Shown here in pieces: positions 6,299 to 13,662 of a DNA stretch of 19,363 nucleotides; within the stretch, counting starts at the first letter, position 1; the number at the start of each line of letters is the position of its first letter. The position numbers and the translations under genes were made by a program. The notes beneath the pieces were generated by a model. That model made no database searches and had not been told where the DNA came from. It saw nothing but the letters and a program-made list of their open reading frames with translations. This DNA is from Candidatus Iainarchaeum sp. (GTDB taxonomy: Archaea; Iainarchaeota; Iainarchaeia; Iainarchaeales; GCA-2688035). The stretch spans positions 1-19,363 of the forward strand of contig JAFCCZ010000006.1 in assembly GCA_017609945.1 (NCBI GenBank). The letters are read 5' to 3'.

Positions 6299-6547
6299 AT
6301 GGCTGAAGAAAAAAAGGAATCAGTGGAAACGGCTGAAGAAAAAAAGGCGCCAGTAGAAAGCGGGTCTCGTAAAGAGTCAAAACTGGGCCGAGTTGTTTAC
6401 GGAAGCATAAAGTTCTTTGTTCTAATTTACCTAGCAATACTGGTAGCCGTCTTCTCGGGCTTCATTGATTTCAGGCCACTGCTGTCGCCGGGCGGAACAC
6501 TAATCCTGTTTGGATTGAGCGTTGCCACCTACATTCTGGAAGCCTAA
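6299..6547 (+). CDS. 82-aa two-helix membrane protein with charged repeat N-terminus
   Basis: The N-terminal cytosolic segment repeats AEEKK twice, encoded by a 30-bp tandem duplication at 6301-6360. A basic stretch (residues 24-30) then precedes two helices at about 36-54 and 62-80. The ribosome site GTGAGG (6286-6291) includes the stop of the previous gene. The last four bases (CTAA) are shared with the stop of the convergent Nob1 gene. It is the last gene of the mini-membrane operon. The family is not recognised. Confidence 0.75.
   Translation: MAEEKKESVETAEEKKAPVESGSRKESKLGRVVYGSIKFFVLIYLAILVAVFSGFIDFRPLLSPGGTLILFGLSVATYILEA
6301..6360. repeat. Two 30-bp tandem units in a small membrane protein gene
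   Basis: The 17-base stretch ggctgaagaaaaaaagg recurs at 6301 and 6331. The units encode AEEKKESVET and AEEKKAPVES. Confidence 0.85.
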
Positions 6548-7041
6548 GGATTTTTTGAGGGAGTCACTCTTGAACCGCAGTCAGGGCAATCTTTGCCGCT
6601 GAAGGAAGCCGGGAATTGCTTGCCGCAGCCCCTGCAGCGCTTTGAGAAGGAGATTGTTTTTTTAATCTCGCCGCGGATGACCGACTCAAACTTTATTTCA
6701 AGGAGCTTGCAGAAGTTCTGCACGCTGTAGTCATCGCTTACAAGCACAAACTCTTCTCCGGATTCCTTTAATTCAATGGCAAGTGCGAGAAGTGAAAAGT
6801 CTGCCTTGCTAAGCTTTTGAAAGCCGTGCTCTGCAGCAAGAGAGCTGATTTTTTCAACGGATTCCTCGGATGGCTCGCGTAGTTTGAGCAGGCCGTTCTT
6901 CAGCGCATTCTCGGCAAGGTGCCTGCTCCTAATATCGCGAAATTCATCCACAACCAATGGAGCAGTTAGAAAATTGGCTTTCTCGGTAAACGAAAAGCCT
7001 GGATCGTTTAATACCGCTGCAGAGTCAATAAGGCGAATCAT
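6544..7041 (-). CDS. nob1: Nob1-type rRNA maturation endonuclease (PIN + zinc ribbon)
   Basis: The 165-aa protein has the length and domain order of archaeal Nob1, which cleaves the 3' end of the small-subunit rRNA precursor. The PIN domain (about 1-125) shows acidic residues D6, E33, D81 and D103/D104 (SDDYSVQNF), the expected metal-binding set. The zinc ribbon follows with C136, C139, C152 and C155 (CRGC and CPDC). Start: the ATG at 7041 is about 33 nt from the TATA element shared with pheS. The 3' end overlaps the convergent membrane protein gene by four bases. Confidence is high because both domains are intact. Confidence 0.93.
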   Translation of the reverse strand: MIRLIDSAAVLNDPGFSFTEKANFLTAPLVVDEFRDIRSRHLAENALKNGLLKLREPSEESVEKISSLAAEHGFQKLSKADFSLLALAIELKESGEEFVLVSDDYSVQNFCKLLEIKFESVIRGEIKKTISFSKRCRGCGKQFPASFSGKDCPDCGSRVTPSKNP

Positions 7042-7067
7042 GCTAACACATAAACCTTTTATTAATC

Positions 7068-7079
7068 TTTTATATAATA
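7068..7079. promoter_or_regulatory. Bidirectional TATA element between nob1 and pheS
   Basis: The palindrome ttatataa (7070-7077) lies about 33 nt from the nob1 start and 38 nt from the pheS start. The divergent gap is 70 bp. Confidence 0.65.
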
Positions 7080-7096
7080 AATTGCTTTATAACCTA

Positions 7097-7103
7097 GGTG
7101 GAG
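7097..7103 (+). promoter_or_regulatory. Ribosome site that decides the pheS TTG start
   Basis: GGTGGAG ends 8 nt before the TTG at 7112. No ATG in frame is available between it and the conserved N-terminal region. Confidence 0.65.
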
Positions 7104-7111
7104 AGATTTTA

Positions 7112-8578
7112 TTGGATTTAACGCAATTGGCAGCAAGCCTTTCGGAAATTGAAAAAAAAACCCTTAAGGCCCTTGATTCCTCAAAGGCAAAAAGCCCGGA
7201 AGAAATTTCAAAGCTGTCAGGGCTGCCGATTGATTCGGTCAGGAGAGCGCTGCAGTGGCTCAAGGAAAAGGAACTAATTGAATTGAGGGAAAACCAAGAG
7301 GCATGCATTAAGCTAGAGCCTGCGGGAAAATCAAGCCTTAGGAAGGGGCTCCCTGAAAAGATGTTTGTGCAGGCATTGAAAGAGCTTGGTGGAAAGGCAA
7401 CACTTGACGCGGTTAAGAAGAAGAGCATGCTGAACACGCCGGAACTTCACGCATCAATGGGGCTGGCGAAAAAGAACGCGTGGATTTCGATCCTGGGGGG
7501 AGAAAAGGGAGTGGAGCTTGAATTAACCGGACTTGAGAAGGACCTGCTTGAAGGAAATTACGCGCTGGAGAAAGCGCTTGAGGCAGCGGAGACAGGGCAG
7601 GAAATTGGCAAGAATGAACGGTCAGAGCTTTTGAGAAGGGGCCTTGCAGAGGAAAGCCTGAAAGTTAATAGAAAGGCCCTGCTTAACCAGAACGGTGGAA
7701 GGGCATTGCAGAATTTGGGAAAGGCAAAGCAGCGTGCCTACAATGTTCAGGGCGCGGTTCCAAAAATATTTATTGGGAAAAAGCAGCCATACATTCAGTT
7801 CCTTGAACAGATCAGGGCAAAGCTTGTTGCATTTGGATTCAAGGAAATGGCCTCGCCGCTGATTACACAGGAGTTCTACAATTTTGACGTGCTTTTCCAG
7901 CCGCAGAACCATCCTGCGAGAAGCTGGACAGACACTTATCAGTTAAAACAGCCAAAGACAGGAAAGCTTCCGGGAAAGGAAACCGTTTCAAGGGTAAAGG
8001 CAGCGCACGAGAGCGGGTGGAAGACCGGAAGCAGGGGCTGGGGCTACAACTGGAGCAAGGAAATTGCAAGCAGGGTAATGCCAACCGCGCACGGAACTGC
8101 TCACAGCGCAAGGCAGGTTGTTGCAGGAGTTGAGGTGCCGGGAAAATACTTCACAATTGCAAGGTGTTACAGACCGGACGTTGTTGACGCAACCCACCTA
8201 ATTGAGTTTAATCAGATGGAAGGATTTATTGTGGACGAGAGCTTTACCTTCAAGCACTTGCTTGGCATGCTGAAACAGTTTGCAGTGGAAATTGCCGGCG
8301 CAGAGGAAGTAAAGTTCTTTCCTGATTACTATCCGTTTACCGAACCAAGCGTGCAGTTGAGCGCAAAGCACCCAGAGCTTGGCTGGGTTGAGTTTGGCGG
8401 AGCAGGAATCTTCAGGCCGGAGATGATGCTTCCGCTCGACATAAAAGAGCCGACCCTTGCGTGGGGAATTGGAATTGACAGGCTTGCAATGTTCAAGCTC
8501 GGAATAAAGGACATAAGGTATCTGTTTGCGCAAAACCTTGACTGGCTGAGGAACAGCAAGGCGGTGGTTGTGGAATGA
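7112..8578 (+). CDS. pheS: Phenylalanyl-tRNA synthetase, alpha subunit
   Basis: This is the catalytic subunit of the alpha2-beta2 enzyme that charges tRNA-Phe. I place the start at TTG 7112, which follows GGTGGAG (7097-7103) by 8 nt. A longer frame upstream runs antisense to nob1. The 488-aa product has an N-terminal winged-helix region (about 1-70, DNA/tRNA-binding type) usual in archaeal/eukaryotic PheS. The class II catalytic domain then shows motif 2 around FTIARCYRPD (347-356) with HLIEFNQMEG (362-371), and motif 3 GWVEFGGAGIFRPE (424-437) with WGIGIDRLAMF (451-461). The stop TGA overlaps the next gene's ATG (ATGA), so translation is coupled. It is co-transcribed with pheT across an intervening gene. 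Confidence 0.97.
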   Translation: MDLTQLAASLSEIEKKTLKALDSSKAKSPEEISKLSGLPIDSVRRALQWLKEKELIELRENQEACIKLEPAGKSSLRKGLPEKMFVQALKELGGKATLDAVKKKSMLNTPELHASMGLAKKNAWISILGGEKGVELELTGLEKDLLEGNYALEKALEAAETGQEIGKNERSELLRRGLAEESLKVNRKALLNQNGGRALQNLGKAKQRAYNVQGAVPKIFIGKKQPYIQFLEQIRAKLVAFGFKEMASPLITQEFYNFDVLFQPQNHPARSWTDTYQLKQPKTGKLPGKETVSRVKAAHESGWKTGSRGWGYNWSKEIASRVMPTAHGTAHSARQVVAGVEVPGKYFTIARCYRPDVVDATHLIEFNQMEGFIVDESFTFKHLLGMLKQFAVEIAGAEEVKFFPDYYPFTEPSVQLSAKHPELGWVEFGGAGIFRPEMMLPLDIKEPTLAWGIGIDRLAMFKLGIKDIRYLFAQNLDWLRNSKAVVVE

Positions 8579-9006
8579 GCAGGAAAATTCAGAACCTGTT
8601 TCAAAAAGAGCTTGCTGACGGGATGGCAAGGGGGTTAGCGCAGGTTGAGGCGCACGTAGAGTCCCGCCTTGATGAATTAACAATGGCGGCAACGCATAAG
8701 CCGTTTGATGGCAAGGCATTTGCAGAGGCCTTTGCCTTGTTTACTGCCGCAAGAAGCGCGCTGGCAAAAAGATCAAACAGCTTAAGGGGAAAAAAGTTGG
8801 GCTCGGCCAACACAAGGATTACTCAAAAAGCGCGGACTGCGCAAACCACAATAGACGCGGCTTTTGGAAAACTGAGCCCTCAGCTAAGAAAATTTATTTC
8901 TCCGGACGCTTTAATGGCTATGGCACTGGGGGGCCGAAAGAGAAAAAAACCAGCAAAGGGCAAAGTACCAATGCGGCCCACGAGGCCTAGAAGGGGGCGT
9001 CGCTAA
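8575..9006 (+). CDS. Basic protein of unknown function inside the pheST operon
   Basis: The 143-aa protein starts at an ATGA overlap with pheS and ends at a TAATG overlap with pheT, so it is locked into the operon by translational coupling on both sides. It is predicted helical for residues about 1-115 (alanine, lysine and arginine rich, no hydrophobic membrane segment), followed by a strongly basic tail (GRKRKKPAKGK, then RPTRPRRGRR). The tail suggests RNA or nucleic-acid contact, for example with tRNA or the ribosome, but this is inference. I do not recognise the family. Archaeal pheS and pheT are commonly adjacent, so the insertion is unusual. Confidence 0.8.
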   Translation: MSRKIQNLFQKELADGMARGLAQVEAHVESRLDELTMAATHKPFDGKAFAEAFALFTAARSALAKRSNSLRGKKLGSANTRITQKARTAQTTIDAAFGKLSPQLRKFISPDALMAMALGGRKRKKPAKGKVPMRPTRPRRGRR

Positions 9007-10652
9007 TGCCAAACGTTGAAGTTAATCTTAAGGACATGCAGAAGCTTGTTGGAAAAAAGCTCTCCCTTGAGCAGATGAAGGAAGCAGTTCTCTACGCAAA
9101 GGGAGAAGTGGACGCCGTGGAGGGCGACACACTGACTGTTGACATAAAGGACACAAACAGGCCTGACCTGCTTTCGGCAGAGGGAATTGCAAGGGAAATC
9201 AGGGGAAGGGTTGCAAAGGGCAAGGGGGTCCCGGAATATAAGGTGAAGAAGAGCGGGGTAAAGTTTTTTGTTGACAAAAACGTTCAGCCGATCAGGCCAA
9301 AGATTGCAGCTGCCATTGTAAAGAACGTTAAGGTAAGTGAGAACTTCCTAATTCAAATGATTCAGCTTCAGGAAAAAATCCACCTCACATTCGGAAGGAA
9401 AAGAAGGGAGGCGGCAATTGGGCTGTATGACTGGAGCAAGCTGGAACAGCCAATGCACTACCGCGCATACAAACCAGGAGAGAAGCGCTTTATTCCGCTT
9501 GAATACAACGTTGAGATGGACCTTGAGGAAATCCTTGAAGACCACCCAAAGGGAAGGGATTACGCGCACCTGCTTGAGGGCCAAAAGCTTTACCCAATTC
9601 TTGAAGACAACAGGGGAGTAGTTGCCTCAATGCCCCCAATAATAAACTCACAGCTTACGGGAAAGGTAAGCGGGGACACAAAAGAGGTTCTGGTGGAAGT
9701 AACGGGCTACAGGCAGGAAACGGTGAACACTGCGCTGAACGTAATGGTTTCGGCACTGGCAGAGCGCGGATTTGGGGTTTACAGCGTTGAAATAGTTTAT
9801 CCAAAGGGAAAGATCGTAACGCCCAATTTTGCGCCAAAGAAGGCGAGCCTTTCACTGGCCGAAATAAACAGGATTTCCGGGCTAGGGCTTGGCAAAAAGC
9901 AGGCAATTGAATTACTTGGGAGGGGGTGCTATAATGCACTGGCAAAGGGGGACAAAATTGAGGTGGAGTACCCGGCTTACAGGCAGGACATACTGCACCC
10001 GGTTGACATTATTGAGGACATAATAATTTCCTACGGATTTGACAAGATAGAGCCAACTCCTGTAAGTGTTCCAACGGTTGGAGCCGAAAGCAAGGGGGCA
10101 AAAACTGCGAAAATTGTAAGGGAGACCTGTGTTGGCATTGGACTGCAGGAGGTTCTGACATTTACAATGACCTCAAAGGAAAGGCAAACCTCAAAAATAG
10201 GCCTTGACCTTGAAAAGGAACAGTTTGTTGAGATAGCAAACCCTGTGAGCGAAAATTACGCAGTGTTCAGGAAAAGAGTATTCCCTGAACTGCTTGAGTT
10301 TTTAAGCAAGAACAAGCACTGCCTTTACCCGCAAAAAGTGTTTGAGTTCGGCAAAACACTGGAACTTGACAAGGGAAGCGAAACCGGCGTGGTTGAAAAG
10401 GACAGGCTGTGCATTGTACTGAGCGGAAAGGGAGCAGGATTCAACACAATAAAAGGCGTCCTTGACGCGGTAACTGAAAATTTGGGGATTGAATACTCGT
10501 TGAAGGAATCAGACCTTGCGTTCCTTGAAAAGGGAAGGCAGGCGGAGATCACAGCCGTGGGAAAGAAAGGCTTCCTGGGCGAGGTTTCGGAAAAGGCAAA
10601 GCAAAGCTTTGGGCTGGAACAGGGCACTGTAGTGCTTGAGTTGGAAATTTAA
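9006..10652 (+). CDS. pheT: Phenylalanyl-tRNA synthetase, beta subunit
   Basis: The 548-aa length fits the short archaeal/eukaryotic PheT without the bacterial N-terminal tRNA-binding (EMAP-like) domain. The N-terminus (NLKDMQKLVGKKLSLEQ) and the segment DIKDTNRPDLLSAEGIAREI (about 47-66) are typical. The B3/B4 editing region lies around residues 90-270 (GLYDWSKL; MPPIINSQLTGKVSG), then the B5 domain and the catalytic-like core (ENYAVFRKRVFPELLEFLSK). It discriminates against tyrosine by editing and helps bind tRNA-Phe. It starts within the TAATG of the preceding gene. Its TAA stop directly abuts the convergent rfcL stop with no spacer. Confidence 0.96.
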   Translation: MPNVEVNLKDMQKLVGKKLSLEQMKEAVLYAKGEVDAVEGDTLTVDIKDTNRPDLLSAEGIAREIRGRVAKGKGVPEYKVKKSGVKFFVDKNVQPIRPKIAAAIVKNVKVSENFLIQMIQLQEKIHLTFGRKRREAAIGLYDWSKLEQPMHYRAYKPGEKRFIPLEYNVEMDLEEILEDHPKGRDYAHLLEGQKLYPILEDNRGVVASMPPIINSQLTGKVSGDTKEVLVEVTGYRQETVNTALNVMVSALAERGFGVYSVEIVYPKGKIVTPNFAPKKASLSLAEINRISGLGLGKKQAIELLGRGCYNALAKGDKIEVEYPAYRQDILHPVDIIEDIIISYGFDKIEPTPVSVPTVGAESKGAKTAKIVRETCVGIGLQEVLTFTMTSKERQTSKIGLDLEKEQFVEIANPVSENYAVFRKRVFPELLEFLSKNKHCLYPQKVFEFGKTLELDKGSETGVVEKDRLCIVLSGKGAGFNTIKGVLDAVTENLGIEYSLKESDLAFLEKGRQAEITAVGKKGFLGEVSEKAKQSFGLEQGTVVLELEI

Positions 10653-12050
10653 TCAGAAAAGCTTTGCCTGCTTGTGCAGGTCCTCTTCACTGGCTTGTTC
10701 CTCTTTTGGCTCTTCCTCAAAGGGGTTAAGCGAGTTGTTATCAGAACCGGGCAAAGACTTTCTTTTGGAAAGCATTTGCTCCTGCTTAAGGCTTTGGGCT
10801 TCCTCAAAAATCTTCTGGACCTTTTTGGTGGTTGGCTTTGAGCCAAGCATGAAGGCAATCTCCTTCTCATCCAAGTCAAACCATGCAGAGAGCATTGCAG
10901 CCTTTTCCTTGTCCTTGAAAATCATTTTAAAGAAAGGAAGGTGCGAGGCTACAACCACTCTTAAGCTGGAGTGAAGCTTTGGAGACATCTTTTTGGAAAT
11001 CTGCTTTTTCAGGTTTCGCTCTGCCTTGTTTGAGGAAAGCAGGCGCAGAAGGCCTGGAAATTGGTAGTGCATCCAGCCATGGTAATCGTTTTCCCTGCTC
11101 AAGGCGACTCCTGAAGTCATAAGCTCTGAGCTGTAGCGCAGGAAACCGTAATGCTGCCTGTTTCTGATCCTGCCGTTGAAAACGTCTGCCCTGCTGAGGT
11201 TGCTGAAAGCCAATGCCGTGTCATTCCCCTTAGTGAAGTGCCTTGGGATGTTTTCCTCAACCCAGCGGAGCAGCATTTCGTTGCTTACCTCGCTTTGCCA
11301 CCTTGCCAGCCTTATATCCGCAACCGAGTTTCCCTTAAAGATTGCCTCAATCGTCTTGAAAACGTCCTTCTGCCTCTCTCTGTAGCCAAGGGACTTCACT
11401 TCCTCCAGGCCAATCCTTCCGGAAAGGGAAAGCACCTGAAGGTCAAGCAAGGTGCTTCTGAAATCTCCGGCGCAGTTCCTTGCAAGAAGCTTCACCGCTT
11501 CCGGGTCAAACTCAACGCCCTCGCTTTCAAGAAGCTCGCGGAGCCTCTTTGCAATGCTAAGGTAGTTGATTTTTTTGAATTGGAGAATTTTGCAGCCTGT
11601 CCTAAGCGGAAGCATGCGCTGGTTTCCGTAAATCTCGTTTGCGGTAAGAATAACCGGGTTCTGGGACTCGCGCAGTATTTTTGAGATTGCTGCCGCTCCA
11701 CCCCTGTCAGCATTGCCGTGCAGGCCGTCTACCTCGTCAAGCAGCACAAGCCTTGGCTTTCCGGAAAAGGAAGCGGCCTGGGATGCCGCCCCGGCAACCC
11801 GGTCAATCACGTCCTTTGTTCTGAAATCCGAGGCATTGAGTTCAAAAAGCTGCCAGTCAAAGGCCTTTGCAATCAAAATCGCAAGGCAGGTTTTTCCGGT
11901 TCCCGGGGGACCAAACAAAAGCAAGGGCTGCTGTTTCCTTCCACTGCTCCACCCCTCGGCCCACTTCCTGGCAAAATCAACTATCTCAACGTTGCCGACA
12001 AACTGCTCAAAATTGCTCGGAAAAAACTTTTCAGTCCACGGTTCGGCCAT
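10653..12050 (-). CDS. rfcL: Replication factor C large subunit
   Basis: The 465-aa AAA+ ATPase begins MAEPWTEKFFPSNFEQFVGN, the usual RfcL opening. Walker A is GPPGTGKT (47-54), Walker B LVLLDEVDG (101-109) and sensor 1 around TANE (136-139). With the small RFC subunit it loads the PCNA sliding clamp onto primed DNA. The C-terminal third is helical and charged (EEEPKEEQASEEDLHK) and ends QAKLF, a shortened form of the PCNA-interacting QxxL box with only one terminal aromatic. Start: the ATG follows GGGGGA, and its TATA box lies in the short divergent gap to the GTPase gene. Confidence 0.95.
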   Translation of the reverse strand: MAEPWTEKFFPSNFEQFVGNVEIVDFARKWAEGWSSGRKQQPLLLFGPPGTGKTCLAILIAKAFDWQLFELNASDFRTKDVIDRVAGAASQAASFSGKPRLVLLDEVDGLHGNADRGGAAAISKILRESQNPVILTANEIYGNQRMLPLRTGCKILQFKKINYLSIAKRLRELLESEGVEFDPEAVKLLARNCAGDFRSTLLDLQVLSLSGRIGLEEVKSLGYRERQKDVFKTIEAIFKGNSVADIRLARWQSEVSNEMLLRWVEENIPRHFTKGNDTALAFSNLSRADVFNGRIRNRQHYGFLRYSSELMTSGVALSRENDYHGWMHYQFPGLLRLLSSNKAERNLKKQISKKMSPKLHSSLRVVVASHLPFFKMIFKDKEKAAMLSAWFDLDEKEIAFMLGSKPTTKKVQKIFEEAQSLKQEQMLSKRKSLPGSDNNSLNPFEEEPKEEQASEEDLHKQAKLF

Positions 12051-12080
12051 TTGATTCCCCCAATATTACCTGCCCAATTA

Positions 12081-12091
12081 TCTTTATATTA
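12081..12091. promoter_or_regulatory. TATA region between rfcL and the GTPase gene
   Basis: The sequence tctttatatta reads TAATATAAAGA on the minus strand. It lies about 36 nt from the rfcL start (which has a ribosome site) and about 28 nt from the GTPase start (probably leaderless). The divergent gap is 63 bp. Confidence 0.55.
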
Positions 12092-12113
12092 CAATCCCAG
12101 GTTGAGTTCTAGT

Positions 12114-13310
12114 ATGCAAATAGGAGTTGTTGGAAAGCCAAACAGCGGCAAAAGCACCTTTTTCGGGGCGGCGACCATGGTGGACGTTGCAATAGCAAAC
12201 TACCCGTTCACAACCATTGAGCCAAACAAGGGAACAGGCTTTGTGAGAGTTGACTGCGTTGACAAGGAGTTCAAGGTTCAGTGCAATCCAAGGCACGGAT
12301 ACTGCAGGAACGGAACAAGATTTGTTCCGGTTGAACTGGTTGACGTGGCTGGGCTTGTGCCGGACGCGCATTTGGGAAAGGGAAAGGGGAACGCGTTCTT
12401 GGACGAATTGCGGCAGGCCGATGTGCTGATTCACGTTGTGGACGCAAGCGGTTCCACTAATGAGAAGGGCGAGCCGGTTGAAATGGGAAGCCACGATCCG
12501 GTGAAGGACGTGGAGTTCCTTGAAAGGGAAATAGATTTGTGGTTTTTTGGCATAATTGAGAAGAACTGGGCAAAGATTTCAAGGACCCCGGTTGCTGGAA
12601 AAAATGCATTGGTTTCGCTGCTTGCGCAGACCCTCAGCGGGATAGTTGGCAGCGAAAAGAATGTGGAGAAGGCCCTGCAGAAAACTGGCCTTATTGAAAA
12701 AAAGATGGTTGACTGGACAAGCGATGAGAAGATGGCGTTTGCAACAACCCTGAGGGAAATCTCAAAGCCAATTGTGATTGCCGCCAACAAAATGGACATT
12801 GCGTCGGCAAAAGCGAATTTTGAGAGAATGAAGGAAAAGTTTCCTGACAAGGTAATAATTCCGTGCTCAGGCTTTGCGGAGCTAGCGCTGAAGAAGGCGG
12901 CCAAAGAGGAGTTTGTTGAATACGAAGCAGGCGCCAAGGAATTCAAGAAGCTGAAGGAACTGAATGAAAAGCAGGAAAAGCTTCTAGGAATGATTGGGAA
13001 AAAGGTTCTGTCAGAGTTTGGAAGCACCGGGGTGCAGGACGTTCTTGACAAGACCGTTTTTGAGGCGCTGGGCTATATAACGGTTTTTCCGGTTGGCTCA
13101 AAAAAGCTTGAGGATTCGGAGGGAAGGGTTCTACCAGACTGTATCCTAATGCCAAAAGACTCAACTGCGCTGGAGCTTGCCTTCAAGCTTCACACCGATA
13201 TGGGAAACGGTTTCATTCGGGCAATTGATGTAAGAAAGAATATGATGGTCGGAAAAGACCATCTCCTGCAGAACAGGGACACAATAGAGATTGTGTTCAA
13301 AAAGCCCTAA
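12114..13310 (+). CDS. ychF: YchF-type GTPase of the archaeal MJ1332/PH0525 group
   Basis: The 398-aa protein begins MQIGVVGKPNSGKSTFFGAA. P-loop GKPNSGKST is at 7-15, switch II DVAGLVP at 77-83 and the guanine-specificity motif NKMD at 225-228. Because NKMD is intact it should prefer GTP, unlike bacterial YchF/OLA1 where that motif is changed and ATP is used. A short cysteine-containing insert (C48, C57, C64) follows switch I, as in related archaeal proteins. A coiled segment (about 265-300) and a C-terminal TGS-like domain (about 318-396) complete it. A ribosome-associated or translation-stress role is known for the family. An upstream open frame antisense to rfcL is not coding. The stop shares CTAA with the convergent small gene. 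Confidence 0.93.
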   Translation: MQIGVVGKPNSGKSTFFGAATMVDVAIANYPFTTIEPNKGTGFVRVDCVDKEFKVQCNPRHGYCRNGTRFVPVELVDVAGLVPDAHLGKGKGNAFLDELRQADVLIHVVDASGSTNEKGEPVEMGSHDPVKDVEFLEREIDLWFFGIIEKNWAKISRTPVAGKNALVSLLAQTLSGIVGSEKNVEKALQKTGLIEKKMVDWTSDEKMAFATTLREISKPIVIAANKMDIASAKANFERMKEKFPDKVIIPCSGFAELALKKAAKEEFVEYEAGAKEFKKLKELNEKQEKLLGMIGKKVLSEFGSTGVQDVLDKTVFEALGYITVFPVGSKKLEDSEGRVLPDCILMPKDSTALELAFKLHTDMGNGFIRAIDVRKNMMVGKDHLLQNRDTIEIVFKKP

Positions 13311-13606
13311 TTGCTTTTTGGCTCAGGCTTTGGCTCAGGAATAAGTTCGGCCTTTGACTCGCTCTTCATCTGTTCCTCTTCCTCTTCCACGATTCGCTGA
13401 ACTGCCTTGAGTTCCTTTTCCTTGTTCTCAACTCTCTTCAGCGTGTAGAAGTACGCGTTAATAGTTGAGTCCAAATCAATGCTTCTCCTGACACTTGCCC
13501 TTGCAATGTCCCCAAAGTACAGCTTTACCAAGCGGTAAGCAACCTCTTCGTCCGGCAGGCCCGGAGTTCTCTTGTAAACAGTTCTCGTAACCTTCTTTTT
13601 AGCCAT
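13307..13606 (-). CDS. Small protein with basic N-terminus and acidic coiled C-terminus
   Basis: The 99-aa product starts at the ATG at 13606, preceded by a strong GGGGAG ribosome site. A longer frame from 13636 would use a non-ATG start upstream of this site. Residues 1-14 are basic (MAKKKVTRTVYKR). The middle is predicted helical (EEVAYRLVKLYFGDIA, then RRSIDLDSTINAYFYTLKRV). The tail is a glutamate-rich helix (EEEEEQ) ending in proline/lysine repeats (EPKPEPKS). No known domain is recognised. It is soluble. It sits between the YchF-type GTPase (4-bp stop overlap) and cdc6, with an inverted repeat in its upstream region. Confidence 0.75.
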   Translation of the reverse strand: MAKKKVTRTVYKRTPGLPDEEVAYRLVKLYFGDIARASVRRSIDLDSTINAYFYTLKRVENKEKELKAVQRIVEEEEEQMKSESKAELIPEPKPEPKSN

Positions 13607-13617
13607 TCTCCCCCCCC

Positions 13618-13637
13618 TTTGATTTAACTTAATCAAA
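13618..13637. promoter_or_regulatory. Inverted repeat upstream of the small protein gene, possible operator
   Basis: The perfect 7-bp arms tttgatt (13618-13624) and aatcaaa (13631-13637) flank a 6-nt spacer. The element lies just upstream of the ribosome site of the gene starting at 13606 and overlaps the only TATA-like stretch (13631-13642). That position suits a repressor site. Confidence 0.4.
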
Positions 13638-13662
13638 TTAATTGGTTATATTACTTTCCTGT

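Noticed and set aside
8575..9006. The gene between pheS and pheT as a detached fragment of either subunit
   Set aside because: PheS ends normally after motif 3 and PheT starts with its usual N-terminus. The intervening sequence resembles neither.
11718..12113. Upstream extension of the GTPase frame
   Set aside because: It is antisense to rfcL. The conserved GTPase start is the ATG at 12114.
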